Positions 7,882 to 14,654 of a stretch of 32,075 nucleotides of DNA are shown one piece after another. Numbering within the stretch: position 1 is the first letter of the stretch; the number at the start of each line of letters is the position of its first letter. The stretch lies in the NCBI GenBank assembly GCA_009786025.1, contig WQUA01000001.1, forward strand, positions 1 through 32,075, written 5' to 3'. The position numbers and the translations under genes are program-made. Source of the DNA: Pseudomonadota bacterium. Lineage in GTDB: Bacteria > Pseudomonadota > Gammaproteobacteria > Burkholderiales > Casimicrobiaceae. Below the pieces are notes generated by a model. It had not been told where the DNA came from and ran no database searches. It worked only from the letters and a program-made list of their open reading frames with translations.

Positions 7882-7947
7882 CGGATACTCTCCTTAAATA
7901 ATAGGGAACATAAAAGGTGATACAAGGTAAAAAATCAATAAGACCGC

Positions 7948-8835
7948 TCAGGGCTTCTTGTCGGCAAACAGCGCGTCGAGCTTGTCCTCATAAGCATGAT
8001 AACCCAGGAAATCGTAAAGTTGTTCGCGCGTTTGCAATGCGTCGATGATATTTTTCTGGGTGCCCTCGCGGCGCACGGTCTCGTAAAAATTCAGCGCCGC
8101 CTTGTTCATCGCGCGATAAGCGCCGCAACAATAAAGCGCCATATCTACATTGGCGTCACGGAGTTCGGCGGTGGTAAAAAACGGCGTCGAGCCGAATTCG
8201 GTGAGGTTGGCCAGAATGGGCACCTTGACCGCTGCCTTGAAACGGCAGTAATCGTCCAGCGTCCTCATCGCCTCGGGAAAAATCATGTCGGCGCCAGCTT
8301 CGACGTAAGCGCAGGCGCGGTCGATCGCCGCCTCCAAACCTTCCGTCGCCGCCGCGTCGGTGCGCGCCATGATGACGAAGTCCGGATCGGTGCGGGCGTC
8401 CACTGCCGCCTTGACGCGATCAATCATCTCTTCTTTGGGCACTACTTCCTTACCGGGGCGGTGGCCGCAACGTTTCTGGCCGACCTGATCTTCGATGTGC
8501 ACCGCCGCCGTGCCGATGTTGATGAACGAACGAATGGTGCGAGCGATGTTGAAAGCGCCGCCCCAACCGGTGTCGATGTCCACCAGCAATGGCATCTGGG
8601 TGGCGTCGATAATGCGACGAGCGTCGGTCAGCACGTCCTCCATCGTGGAAACGCCGAGGTCAGGCATTCCCAGCGAATTGGCGGCAACGCCGCCGCCGGA
8701 CAGATAAAGTGCCTTGTACCCGACGCGCTTGGCCATCAGACCGGCGTAAGCAGTGATCGCCCCCATGACTTGTAAGGGTTGTTCAGCGGCGACAGCAGCG
8801 CGAAACCGCGCGCCCGGAGAAGCATTTTGAACCAT
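7948..8835 (-). CDS. prpB: 2-methylisocitrate lyase
   Basis: This 295-residue member of the isocitrate lyase/PEP mutase superfamily shows [18 protein letters not shown] (about residues 44-61), the metal-binding VDIDTGWGG (85-93) and the family signature KRCGH (121-125) with catalytic C123. It cleaves 2-methylisocitrate to pyruvate and succinate, the last step of the methylcitrate cycle. A GGAGG site lies 5 bases before the ATG. It is first in the minus-strand prp unit; a TAGAAT (8857-8862, minus strand) is a possible -10 box and an inverted repeat at 8944-8963 is a candidate operator. No prpE or prpR is in the window. Confidence 0.97.
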   Translation of the reverse strand: MVQNASPGARFRAAVAAEQPLQVMGAITAYAGLMAKRVGYKALYLSGGGVAANSLGMPDLGVSTMEDVLTDARRIIDATQMPLLVDIDTGWGGAFNIARTIRSFINIGTAAVHIEDQVGQKRCGHRPGKEVVPKEEMIDRVKAAVDARTDPDFVIMARTDAAATEGLEAAIDRACAYVEAGADMIFPEAMRTLDDYCRFKAAVKVPILANLTEFGSTPFFTTAELRDANVDMALYCCGAYRAMNKAALNFYETVRREGTQKNIIDALQTREQLYDFLGYHAYEDKLDALFADKKP

Positions 8836-8856
8836 GGAACCTCCGCAAAAAAAATG

Positions 8857-8862
8857 ATTCTA
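8857..8862 (-). promoter_or_regulatory. possible -10 box for prpB
   Basis: TAGAAT on the minus strand matches TATAAT at five of six positions, 22-27 bases before the prpB ATG. No good -35 is found at 16-18 bases, so an activator would be needed. I saw no sigma-54 GG-N10-GC element, unlike the enterobacterial prp promoter. Confidence 0.3.
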
Positions 8863-8943
8863 GCGCATCTTGCTTGATCGGCGCTTGCCATCGAATAACG
8901 GCCACGGGCAGAAACCATATTCCCCTGAAAGCGCGGTATATGC

Positions 8944-8963
8944 TGTAACAAGCCGATGTTACA
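8944..8963. promoter_or_regulatory. inverted repeat, candidate operator in prpB-amiE divergent region
   Basis: TGTAAC (8944-8949), an 8-base spacer AAGCCGAT and GTTACA (8958-8963) form a perfect interrupted palindrome. Its half-sites are 14 bases centre to centre, spaced for a dimeric helix-turn-helix regulator on one face of DNA. It lies about 109 bases before prpB and 273 before the amidase. I do not know which regulator would bind; no regulator gene lies next to it. Confidence 0.5.
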
Positions 8964-9073
8964 TCTCTCGTGCCCAAAAAGAAAAGTTAAATGGCGCTTT
9001 CCATTTTTCGAATTTGACAAATTATCCATAACGTAAATATGTGTAAATATATGTTTTAAATGCCTTTTGTTGG

Positions 9074-9102
9074 TTGACGGAAAAACGCTGTGCTGTTTTA
9101 CT
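9074..9102 (+). promoter_or_regulatory. probable amidase promoter
   Basis: TTGACG (9074-9079) and TTTACT (9097-9102) are separated by exactly 17 bases and match sigma-70 consensus at five and four positions. Transcription would start near 9109, giving a leader of roughly 127 bases that contains the hairpins described next. A second candidate upstream is TTGACA (9014-9019) with TATGTG (9038-9043), spacer 18. Confidence 0.45.
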
Positions 9103-9120
9103 GTCCATGCCTCCAAGCCA

Positions 9121-9180
9121 TTCGACAAGACCGTCGAAAAAGCAGAGAGACGGAGTGCCTCATTCACGAGGTGATTTTTT
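9121..9180 (+). promoter_or_regulatory. structured amidase leader, possible attenuator
   Basis: Two short hairpins each close a six-base loop: TTCGAC-AAGACC-GTCGAA (9121-9138) and CCTC-ATTCAC-GAGG (9158-9171), the second followed after three bases by six T (9175-9180). An alternative stem, CCGTC (9131-9135) with GACGG (9149-9153), is mutually exclusive with the first hairpin. Paired hairpins with the second at a T run resemble leaders controlled by antitermination, as known for the Pseudomonas ami operon with AmiR. The loops begin with A but lack the G expected at loop position 4 in ANTAR targets, and no amiC/amiR is in the window. Confidence 0.4.
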
Positions 9181-9235
9181 GTTGTGAGCGCAGCGGTTTT
9201 ACGGACGCAGCGCTCGTTTAATCAGGAGAAACAAA

Positions 9236-10273
9236 ATGCGTCACGGTGATATTTCCAGTAGTAACGATTGCGTCGGCGTTGCCGTCGTACAGTACAAGAT
9301 GCCGCGTTTGCACACGCGTGAAGATGTTTTGGCCAACACCCGCGAAATTGCAAAGCGCATCGAGGGTATCAAACGGGGTCTGCCGGGGATGGATTTGATT
9401 ATATTCCCGGAGTATTCGACCCACGGGATCATGTACGATGCCAAAGAAATGTACGACACGGCGTCCGCCATTCCAGGTCCGGAAACCGACATTCTCGCCG
9501 CAGCCTGTCGCAAAGCCAACGTCTGGGGCGTTTTCTCGCTGACCGGCGAGCGCCACGAAGATCATCCGAATAAAGCTCCGTACAACACGCTGATACTGAT
9601 CAACAACAAAGGCGAGATCGTACAGAAGTACCGCAAGATCATGCCCTGGGTGCCGGTCGAGGGCTGGTATCCGGGCGACTGCACCTATGTGACCGAAGGC
9701 CCCAAGGGCATGAAGGTCAGTCTGATCATTTGCGACGACGGCAACTATCCCGAAATCTGGCGCGATTGTGCGATGAAGGGCGCTGAGTTGATCGTGCGTT
9801 GCCAGGGTTACATGTACCCGGCCAAAGATCAGCAGGTATTGGTCGCCAAGGCGATGGCCTTCATGAATAACAGCTATGTCGCTGTTGCCAACGCTTCGGG
9901 ATTTGATGGTGTTTATTCCTACTTCGGTCACTCGGCCATCGTCGGATTTGATGGCCGCACACTGGGTGAGTGCGGAGAAGAAGAAGATGGTATCCAGTAC
10001 GCCGAATTGTCTATCAATCTGATCCGTGATGCTCGTCGCAACATGCAATCACAGAATCACCTGTTCAAACTGCTGCACCGCGGTTACACCGGCAAGATCG
10101 GTTCGGGAGAATCGTATCAGGGTGTGGCCAGTTGCCCGTACTCGTTCTACTCCAAGTGGGTCAACGATCCGGAAGGCACTCGCGCGATGGTCGAAGCGAT
10201 GACCCGCACCATGCCCGGTACTGAGGAATGCCCGATCGAAGGCATCCCGTCAAAGCCACCGGCGCATCGCTAA
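9236..10273 (+). CDS. amiE: aliphatic amidase
   Basis: This 345-residue nitrilase-superfamily enzyme is almost exactly the length of Pseudomonas AmiE (346). The catalytic set is intact: E59 in IIFPEYST, K134 in YRKIMPW, E142 in VPVEGWYPG and C166 in [15 protein letters not shown]. It hydrolyses short aliphatic amides (acetamide, propionamide) to the acid and ammonia in the cytoplasm. Near full-length similarity to AmiE, including the [26 protein letters not shown] opening, favours amidase over formamidase. AGGAG at 9223-9227 precedes the ATG. It heads a plus-strand cluster with an AmiS/UreI channel, a MoxR ATPase and a vWA protein, and is divergent from prpBCD. Confidence 0.96.
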   Translation: MRHGDISSSNDCVGVAVVQYKMPRLHTREDVLANTREIAKRIEGIKRGLPGMDLIIFPEYSTHGIMYDAKEMYDTASAIPGPETDILAAACRKANVWGVFSLTGERHEDHPNKAPYNTLILINNKGEIVQKYRKIMPWVPVEGWYPGDCTYVTEGPKGMKVSLIICDDGNYPEIWRDCAMKGAELIVRCQGYMYPAKDQQVLVAKAMAFMNNSYVAVANASGFDGVYSYFGHSAIVGFDGRTLGECGEEEDGIQYAELSINLIRDARRNMQSQNHLFKLLHRGYTGKIGSGESYQGVASCPYSFYSKWVNDPEGTRAMVEAMTRTMPGTEECPIEGIPSKPPAHR

Positions 10274-10295
10274 ACGAAGCGTCAGCATCGACAAC

Positions 10296-10332
10296 CTCCG
10301 CCGCCGCCGGCGGCGGAGCCGTCAACTTTTTT
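10296..10332 (+). terminator. strong intercistronic hairpin after amidase, with distal T run
   Basis: CTCCGCCGCC (10296-10305), loop GCC and GGCGGCGGAG (10309-10318) form a perfect 10-base-pair G/C stem. Six T occur at 10327-10332, eight bases beyond the stem and immediately before the amiS ribosome-binding site. The gap is too long for a textbook terminator. It more likely attenuates or stabilises, giving more amidase than channel mRNA. Confidence 0.45.
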
Positions 10333-10346
10333 CAGGAGCATTCATC

Positions 10347-10835
10347 ATGCTGGGAGTAGCTTTGCTTTTTATCGGCGCCGTCCTGATCGTGAACGGCATC
10401 GGATTAACCGGGCGAATCGAGCCCAAAGATTCGGCACTCTTCAATTTACTGGTCGGCCTGTTGGCGTTTTTGATCAACGCGATTGGTCTCATACACGCTG
10501 GCGCAACTTCTGATTATCTCGGCGCTGCTGGTGGACTGTTGTTCGCCTTCACTTATTTGTATCTGGCGGGCGTGCAGTGGTACGGGCTTAAAGGCGTCGG
10601 ACTGGGCTGGTATTGCCTGTTCGTCGCCATCACCGCATTGGCTTACGCAGCGCTGGCGCTCGGCCAGGATACGCGCGTGGTGATCATGTGGCTGGTGTGG
10701 TCCAGTCTGTGGTTCTTCTTCTTTCTCGCGCTCGCCCTGCAACGCTCCTTACGCTTTTTGCCCGCGTACACTGTGGTCGTCGGTATCGGCACCTGCTGGG
10801 TACCGGGCCTGCTGATGTTGACGGGGAGGTGGTAA
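10347..10835 (+). CDS. amiS: AmiS/UreI family amide or urea channel
   Basis: This 162-residue integral membrane protein has about six hydrophobic segments (starting MLGVALLFIGAVLIVNGIGL and ending YTVVVGIGTCWVPGLLMLTGRW). Family features are the GLLFAFTYLYLAGVQWYGLKGVGLGWYCLFVA stretch and the terminal WVPG. UreI in Helicobacter is a proton-gated urea channel; AmiS in Pseudomonas ami operons is assigned to amide uptake. Placement 73 bases after the amidase argues for amide import. CAGGAG at 10333-10338 is the ribosome-binding site. The stop overlaps the next start (TAATG), so it is coupled to the MoxR gene. Confidence 0.93.
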   Translation: MLGVALLFIGAVLIVNGIGLTGRIEPKDSALFNLLVGLLAFLINAIGLIHAGATSDYLGAAGGLLFAFTYLYLAGVQWYGLKGVGLGWYCLFVAITALAYAALALGQDTRVVIMWLVWSSLWFFFFLALALQRSLRFLPAYTVVVGIGTCWVPGLLMLTGRW

Positions 10836-11692
10836 TGCTCGACTCGCTTCAACAGAAAATTGCGCCGGACAATCATCCGGCGCAACATGACCCGATGGTG
10901 GGTCACCGCCTCACAGAGGAGCCGTATTTTCGCGCGATCGGCGACGAAGTAAATCTTTTTGAAGCGGCTCATCGCCTGCGCTTGCCGATGCTGCTCAAGG
11001 GGCCGACCGGTTGCGGTAAAACGCGCTTCGTCGAGCACATGGCCTGGCGGCTCGGTTTGCCGCTGGTTCAGGTCGCTTGCAACGAAGACACTTCCGCTTC
11101 GGACTTGCTCGGGCGTTTCCTGCTCAACCGCGATGGTACCTATTGGGTTGACGGTCCGTTGACGTCGGCGGTACGTCACGGCGCCATCTGTTATCTGGAC
11201 GAGTTCGTCGAAGCGCGTCAAGATGCAACTGTGGTTATCCATCCGTTGACCGACGAACGTCGGACGCTGTTGCTGGACCGCAAGGGAGAAGTGATACAGG
11301 CGCATCCCGATTTTCATCTGGTCATTTCGTACAACCCGGGTTACCAGAGCGAGATGAAGCGCCTCAAGCCATCAACGCGGCAGCGCTTCGTCGCGCTGGA
11401 TTTCGACTTTCCGCCGACTTCCGATGAAATTGAGATCGTCGCGGCTGAAGGAGGCGTCGATCCGGCGCTGGCAACGCGGCTGGTCGATATTGCGCATCGC
11501 TCGCGGCAACTCAAGGGCAACGGTTTGGACGAAGGACTGTCCACGCGCGTGCTGATTTACGCGGCGCGATTGATGCGCGACGGCTTGTTGCCGCTGTCGG
11601 CCTGCCGTCTGGCGCTGAGCACACCGGCCAGCGACGACGCAGAAATCTGCACGGCGCTACAGAACTTTGCTGAAGCGCATTTCAGCGCATGA
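10835..11692 (+). CDS. MoxR-class AAA+ ATPase, CbbQ/NirQ/NorQ type
   Basis: This 285-residue ATPase has Walker A GPTGCGKT (56-63), Walker B AICYLDEF (117-124, D122/E123), the CbbQ-type VEAR segment right after it, sensor-1 region HLVISYNPGYQ, and arginine-finger-like residues in MKRLKPSTRQRFVALDFDFP. A CbbQ C-terminal domain follows. CbbQ/NorQ proteins work with a vWA partner to insert metal or remodel a target enzyme, such as Rubisco or nitric oxide reductase. The ATG overlaps the amiS stop, with GGGGAGG just upstream. Neither Rubisco nor nor genes are near, so the client may be the amidase or channel; that is inference. Confidence 0.93.
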   Translation: MLDSLQQKIAPDNHPAQHDPMVGHRLTEEPYFRAIGDEVNLFEAAHRLRLPMLLKGPTGCGKTRFVEHMAWRLGLPLVQVACNEDTSASDLLGRFLLNRDGTYWVDGPLTSAVRHGAICYLDEFVEARQDATVVIHPLTDERRTLLLDRKGEVIQAHPDFHLVISYNPGYQSEMKRLKPSTRQRFVALDFDFPPTSDEIEIVAAEGGVDPALATRLVDIAHRSRQLKGNGLDEGLSTRVLIYAARLMRDGLLPLSACRLALSTPASDDAEICTALQNFAEAHFSA

Positions 11693-11699
11693 CCACGCT

Positions 11700-13376
11700 A
11701 TGTTGGACATCAGCACTACTCGAACCGCCTTACCGCCCACCCACCCCCGCAGCAGCCTCCATGCTTTCCTGCAGGGAATGTTGTCGCGGCGTATAGAGAT
11801 CGTACACCAGCGCGCCGCCGAAACCGCGTTGCGCCCAACGCTGGAAGGCAACCGTCTGGCGTTGCCAGCCGGCTTCTGGCCGAGGCCGGCACGGGACACA
11901 CTGTGCCGCGCTGTCGCGGCGCACGCGCTGGCGCATTGGCGTTATTCACCCGCCGCGCAAACGCTGGACGGGTTGAAACCAATAGGTCGCAGCGTTGCCG
12001 AAGCGGTCGAAGATGCGCGCGTAGAGGCACTGTTGTTGCGCGATTATCCCGGTCTGCGCATGCTATGGACGCCCCACCACGAAGCTGATGAGTCGTCAGG
12101 CCTCAGCCTGAATGCTTTGCTGGCGCGTCTGGCGCGAGCCTTGTTTGACGCGAATTACCGCGACGGCAATTTCTGGATCGATAAAGCCCGACGGCTTTTC
12201 GATGCGCAGCGTGGTGACTTGGGTAACTATCGCAACTTTCGCAGTCTGGCGTCGGTGCTGGCCAATGACCTCGGGCAAATGCGCGTACGTTTCGAGCCGG
12301 ACAGCGGGCAATTTCTGCGTTACCGCGACGACAATGTTTGGCTGTGGGAAACCAAAGTCGAAGCCATCGTTGTCGCAACGCCTGAATCGACGGAAACCAT
12401 CGACGGCCAGCCGAGCGGCGCGGCTTCGGGCGCCGCCAGCGAAATGCCGACAGAGAGTGACGACGTGCCGCAAACCACTTCCCTGCACACCTATCCGGAG
12501 TGGGATTACCGTCAGGGGCATGAGCACCCTCACTGGGCGACTGTGCTGGAACGTGCGCCGACGCTCGGTACGCTCGATGCTGCTTTGTCCGCGCGCATTG
12601 AAGCCGACCGCCTGGCCTGGCAACCGCGACGTCCCGTGCGCCGCAGCGTACACCCGACCATCGTTCGGCGGCGCCACCTGCAATACGAGGGCGATATCCT
12701 CCACATTGATTCCGTTATTGCGCTGCAAGTCGCTCTGCGCCGCGGCCTGCCGCCGGACTTGCGTGTATTCAGCGTGATCCACCCCAGCTTGCCGGAAATC
12801 TCGGTATTGATTCTTCTTGATCTGTCTGCATCGACCGATCTGCGCGCTGCTGCATTGGAGAAGCGTGCCGCTTGCCAGTTGGCGGAACGATGGTGCGACG
12901 GACGCAGTCGTGTCGCTATTCACGGCTTCTGTTCTGACGGCCGTCATCAAGTCTTTTATCACCGCTTCAAGGATTTCGATGCGCCGTTCGACGACGCCTG
13001 TCGGGATCGTTTGTTGCGCGCGCGCAGTGAGCTTTCGACGCGCACCGGCGCCGCGTTGCGACACGCCATCACGCAAATACGCACCGAACTGCCGCGCCGC
13101 GTGAAAATCCTGCTGGTTGGCGACGGCGAGCCTGCCGACATTGACGTCTTCGACCCGCATTACCTGCAATCCGACGCTTCTCATGTGATTCACGCCGCCC
13201 GACAGCGTGGTATCGACATCCTTTCTCTGTCCTTTGCCAACCGCGCGATCATTCCCGACGCCGGCGATGGCGCCAAAAATAAAGATGCCGATGACACTGA
13301 GAAAAATCGGAAAATCTACAGCGCGTCCACCTTTGCGGCGGCAATGGCGCGAGCGCATGACTTTATTGCGCATTAG
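11700..13376 (+). CDS. NorD/CbbO-type von Willebrand factor A protein
   Basis: This 558-residue protein has a C-terminal vWA domain with an intact MIDAS: DLSAS (D374, S376, S378) in EISVLILLDLSASTD, a threonine in STRTGAALRHAI, and aspartate in LLVGDGEPADIDVF. The N-terminal two thirds is helical and charged, and contains RSVAEAVEDARVEALLLRDYPGLR, typical of NorD/CbbO. Such proteins pair with CbbQ/NorQ ATPases and direct them to a client. The ATG lies 7 bases after the ATPase stop. The frame is open back to a TTG at 11667, but that overlap is less likely. A long antisense frame on the other strand is a shadow. Confidence 0.9.
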   Translation: MLDISTTRTALPPTHPRSSLHAFLQGMLSRRIEIVHQRAAETALRPTLEGNRLALPAGFWPRPARDTLCRAVAAHALAHWRYSPAAQTLDGLKPIGRSVAEAVEDARVEALLLRDYPGLRMLWTPHHEADESSGLSLNALLARLARALFDANYRDGNFWIDKARRLFDAQRGDLGNYRNFRSLASVLANDLGQMRVRFEPDSGQFLRYRDDNVWLWETKVEAIVVATPESTETIDGQPSGAASGAASEMPTESDDVPQTTSLHTYPEWDYRQGHEHPHWATVLERAPTLGTLDAALSARIEADRLAWQPRRPVRRSVHPTIVRRRHLQYEGDILHIDSVIALQVALRRGLPPDLRVFSVIHPSLPEISVLILLDLSASTDLRAAALEKRAACQLAERWCDGRSRVAIHGFCSDGRHQVFYHRFKDFDAPFDDACRDRLLRARSELSTRTGAALRHAITQIRTELPRRVKILLVGDGEPADIDVFDPHYLQSDASHVIHAARQRGIDILSLSFANRAIIPDAGDGAKNKDADDTEKNRKIYSASTFAAAMARAHDFIAH

Positions 13377-13649
13377 GGCACGTTTCCTGTTTGGCCTCGA
13401 CGCGCGAAGGTAGCTCCAAAACCGGAACTCAGGTATTCTTCAATCTGACAGCAGCATTCGGCTTGAAGTTAAAGCAATTTTGGTTTTGTCGCGCACTTTT
13501 CTACACCGCTTCCCGCCAACCTAACCCGCCCCCCGCGCGCGGGGGAAAGCTGGGATGGGGCAATAATGCAAAAAGGGGGCGATTAAATCGAAAACGCTCT
13601 AAACATCCGGTGCAAACCGTCCTACCCGAACCGGCAAACTTTTCTCCTC
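13377..13649. other. intergenic stretch before pgeF with REP-like palindrome
   Basis: No gene is seen. At 13517-13560 lies a G/C-rich repeat centred on a perfect 16-base palindrome (13530-13545, CCCCCGCGCGCGGGGG) flanked by AACCTAACCCG and GGGATGGGG, of the same type as the copies at 6630 and 21236. I found no convincing terminator for the vWA gene, nor a clear promoter for pgeF. Confidence 0.5.
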
Positions 13650-14525
13650 ATGTCTGCACTCTCTTCCGAACTCTCAAAATTTTTCATCACCCCAGGAGCG
13701 CACGAATTACCACCTCGTATCCGCGTGCTGACCACGACCCGCGTTTTACCGGGGGCCACAGGGGAAAATTTCGGGGCGAGCGAGGGTATCGCCAGGCAAC
13801 TGTCCGGTTGGCCGCCGACTTCGCACCTTCAAGGTACCGCGCTCGAATCCACTTTCGCACAGTACGGGCATGCTTTATCTCTCGTCTTGCCGACGCCGCC
13901 TTTGTGGCTGCAACAAGTTCACGGTAACGGTGTGGCAATGGTTGATCGTGACACCGACGCCGCTGCGGTGCGGCAAACGCCGCCGACTGCTGATGCTGCC
14001 GTGACGCGTGTGCCGAATGCCGTTCTCGCCATCCTGACGGCGGATTGTCTGCCTGTGGTCATCGCCCATGAAAATGCCTCTGCGCTCGCTGCTGCCCATG
14101 CCGGTTGGCGCAGCCTGGCTGGCGGCATTCTGGAAAACACCGTCCGGCATTTGGTCGCTGTATCGTCATCTTCCGCCGCTTCGTTAACGGCCTGGCTGGG
14201 ACCGGCGATCGGTCCCACTGCGTTTGAAGTCGGCGAAGACGTTTATGCCGCGTTCGATACCATGAATGATGATGAAGCCGCAACCCGTTTCGTCCCCACT
14301 GGCGTCCCGGGAAAATGGTATGCCGATTTGGCCGCACTGGCGCGGCTCCGGTTACGACGTTTGGGAATCTCGAAAATCAGCGGTGGAACCTGGTGCACCT
14401 ACAGCGATGCGCAGCGGTTTTTTTCATACCGTCGGCAACGCGATGAGGGACGCATGGCGACGCTGGCGTGGATTCAGGGATCAGAGGTCAGAGGTCAGAA
14501 ATCAGACATCAGCTTTGAGCCTTAA
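13650..14525 (+). CDS. pgeF: PgeF/YfiH family protein (multicopper-oxidase-like purine nucleoside phosphorylase)
   Basis: This 291-residue protein shows the family's three metal-ligand motifs: H91 in WLQQVHG, C133 in ILTADCLPV and H150 in AAAHAGWRSLAGGI. It also has GPAIGPTAFEVGEDV and the C-terminal WCTYSDAQRFFSYRR. Bacterial members were called laccase or polyphenol oxidase; the family is now linked to purine nucleoside phosphorylase (LACC1-like) activity and to cell-wall editing. The final 14 or so residues (GSEVRGQKSDISFEP) come from a TCAGAGG-type repeat and are not family sequence. No clear ribosome-binding site precedes the ATG. It is 129 bases before dnaG on the same strand. Confidence 0.92.
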   Translation: MSALSSELSKFFITPGAHELPPRIRVLTTTRVLPGATGENFGASEGIARQLSGWPPTSHLQGTALESTFAQYGHALSLVLPTPPLWLQQVHGNGVAMVDRDTDAAAVRQTPPTADAAVTRVPNAVLAILTADCLPVVIAHENASALAAAHAGWRSLAGGILENTVRHLVAVSSSSAASLTAWLGPAIGPTAFEVGEDVYAAFDTMNDDEAATRFVPTGVPGKWYADLAALARLRLRRLGISKISGGTWCTYSDAQRFFSYRRQRDEGRMATLAWIQGSEVRGQKSDISFEP

Positions 14526-14648
14526 ACCCTGATATAGTTGTTTGATGCCTGATAACCCCATCCCCACCCTGACCCTCCCCTTGAAGGGGAGGGAGTTACG
14601 GTGCATGATTCCTGCCCTCTGCCCTCTGGCCTCTGACATCTGATATCT
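14478..14648. repeat. composite repeat: TCAGAGG arms around a REP-like palindrome
   Basis: Left arm 14481-14510 is a degenerate tandem of TCAGAGG/TCAGAAA units. Right arm 14612-14648 carries the same unit inverted (CCTCTGGCCTCTGACATCTGATATCTG). About 18 of 21 positions pair between the arms. Between them lies CCCTCCCC-TTGAA-GGGGAGGG (14573-14593), a perfect palindrome. The arrangement looks like a small non-autonomous element spanning the pgeF-dnaG junction; it supplies the PgeF tail and ends 6 bases before the dnaG start. Confidence 0.55.
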
Positions 14649-14654
14649 GTCACC

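Noticed and set aside
9121-9171. Bona fide ANTAR RNA target
   Set aside because: Both hairpins have six-base loops starting with A, but neither has G at loop position 4; kept only as a possible attenuator.
12096-13373. 425-residue frame antisense to the vWA gene
   Set aside because: Shadow caused by codon bias; the plus-strand frame has an intact MIDAS and family features.
10835-13376. Calling the ATPase/vWA genes norQ/norD or cbbQ/cbbO outright
   Set aside because: No norCB, norE or Rubisco genes are adjacent, so only the family is stated.
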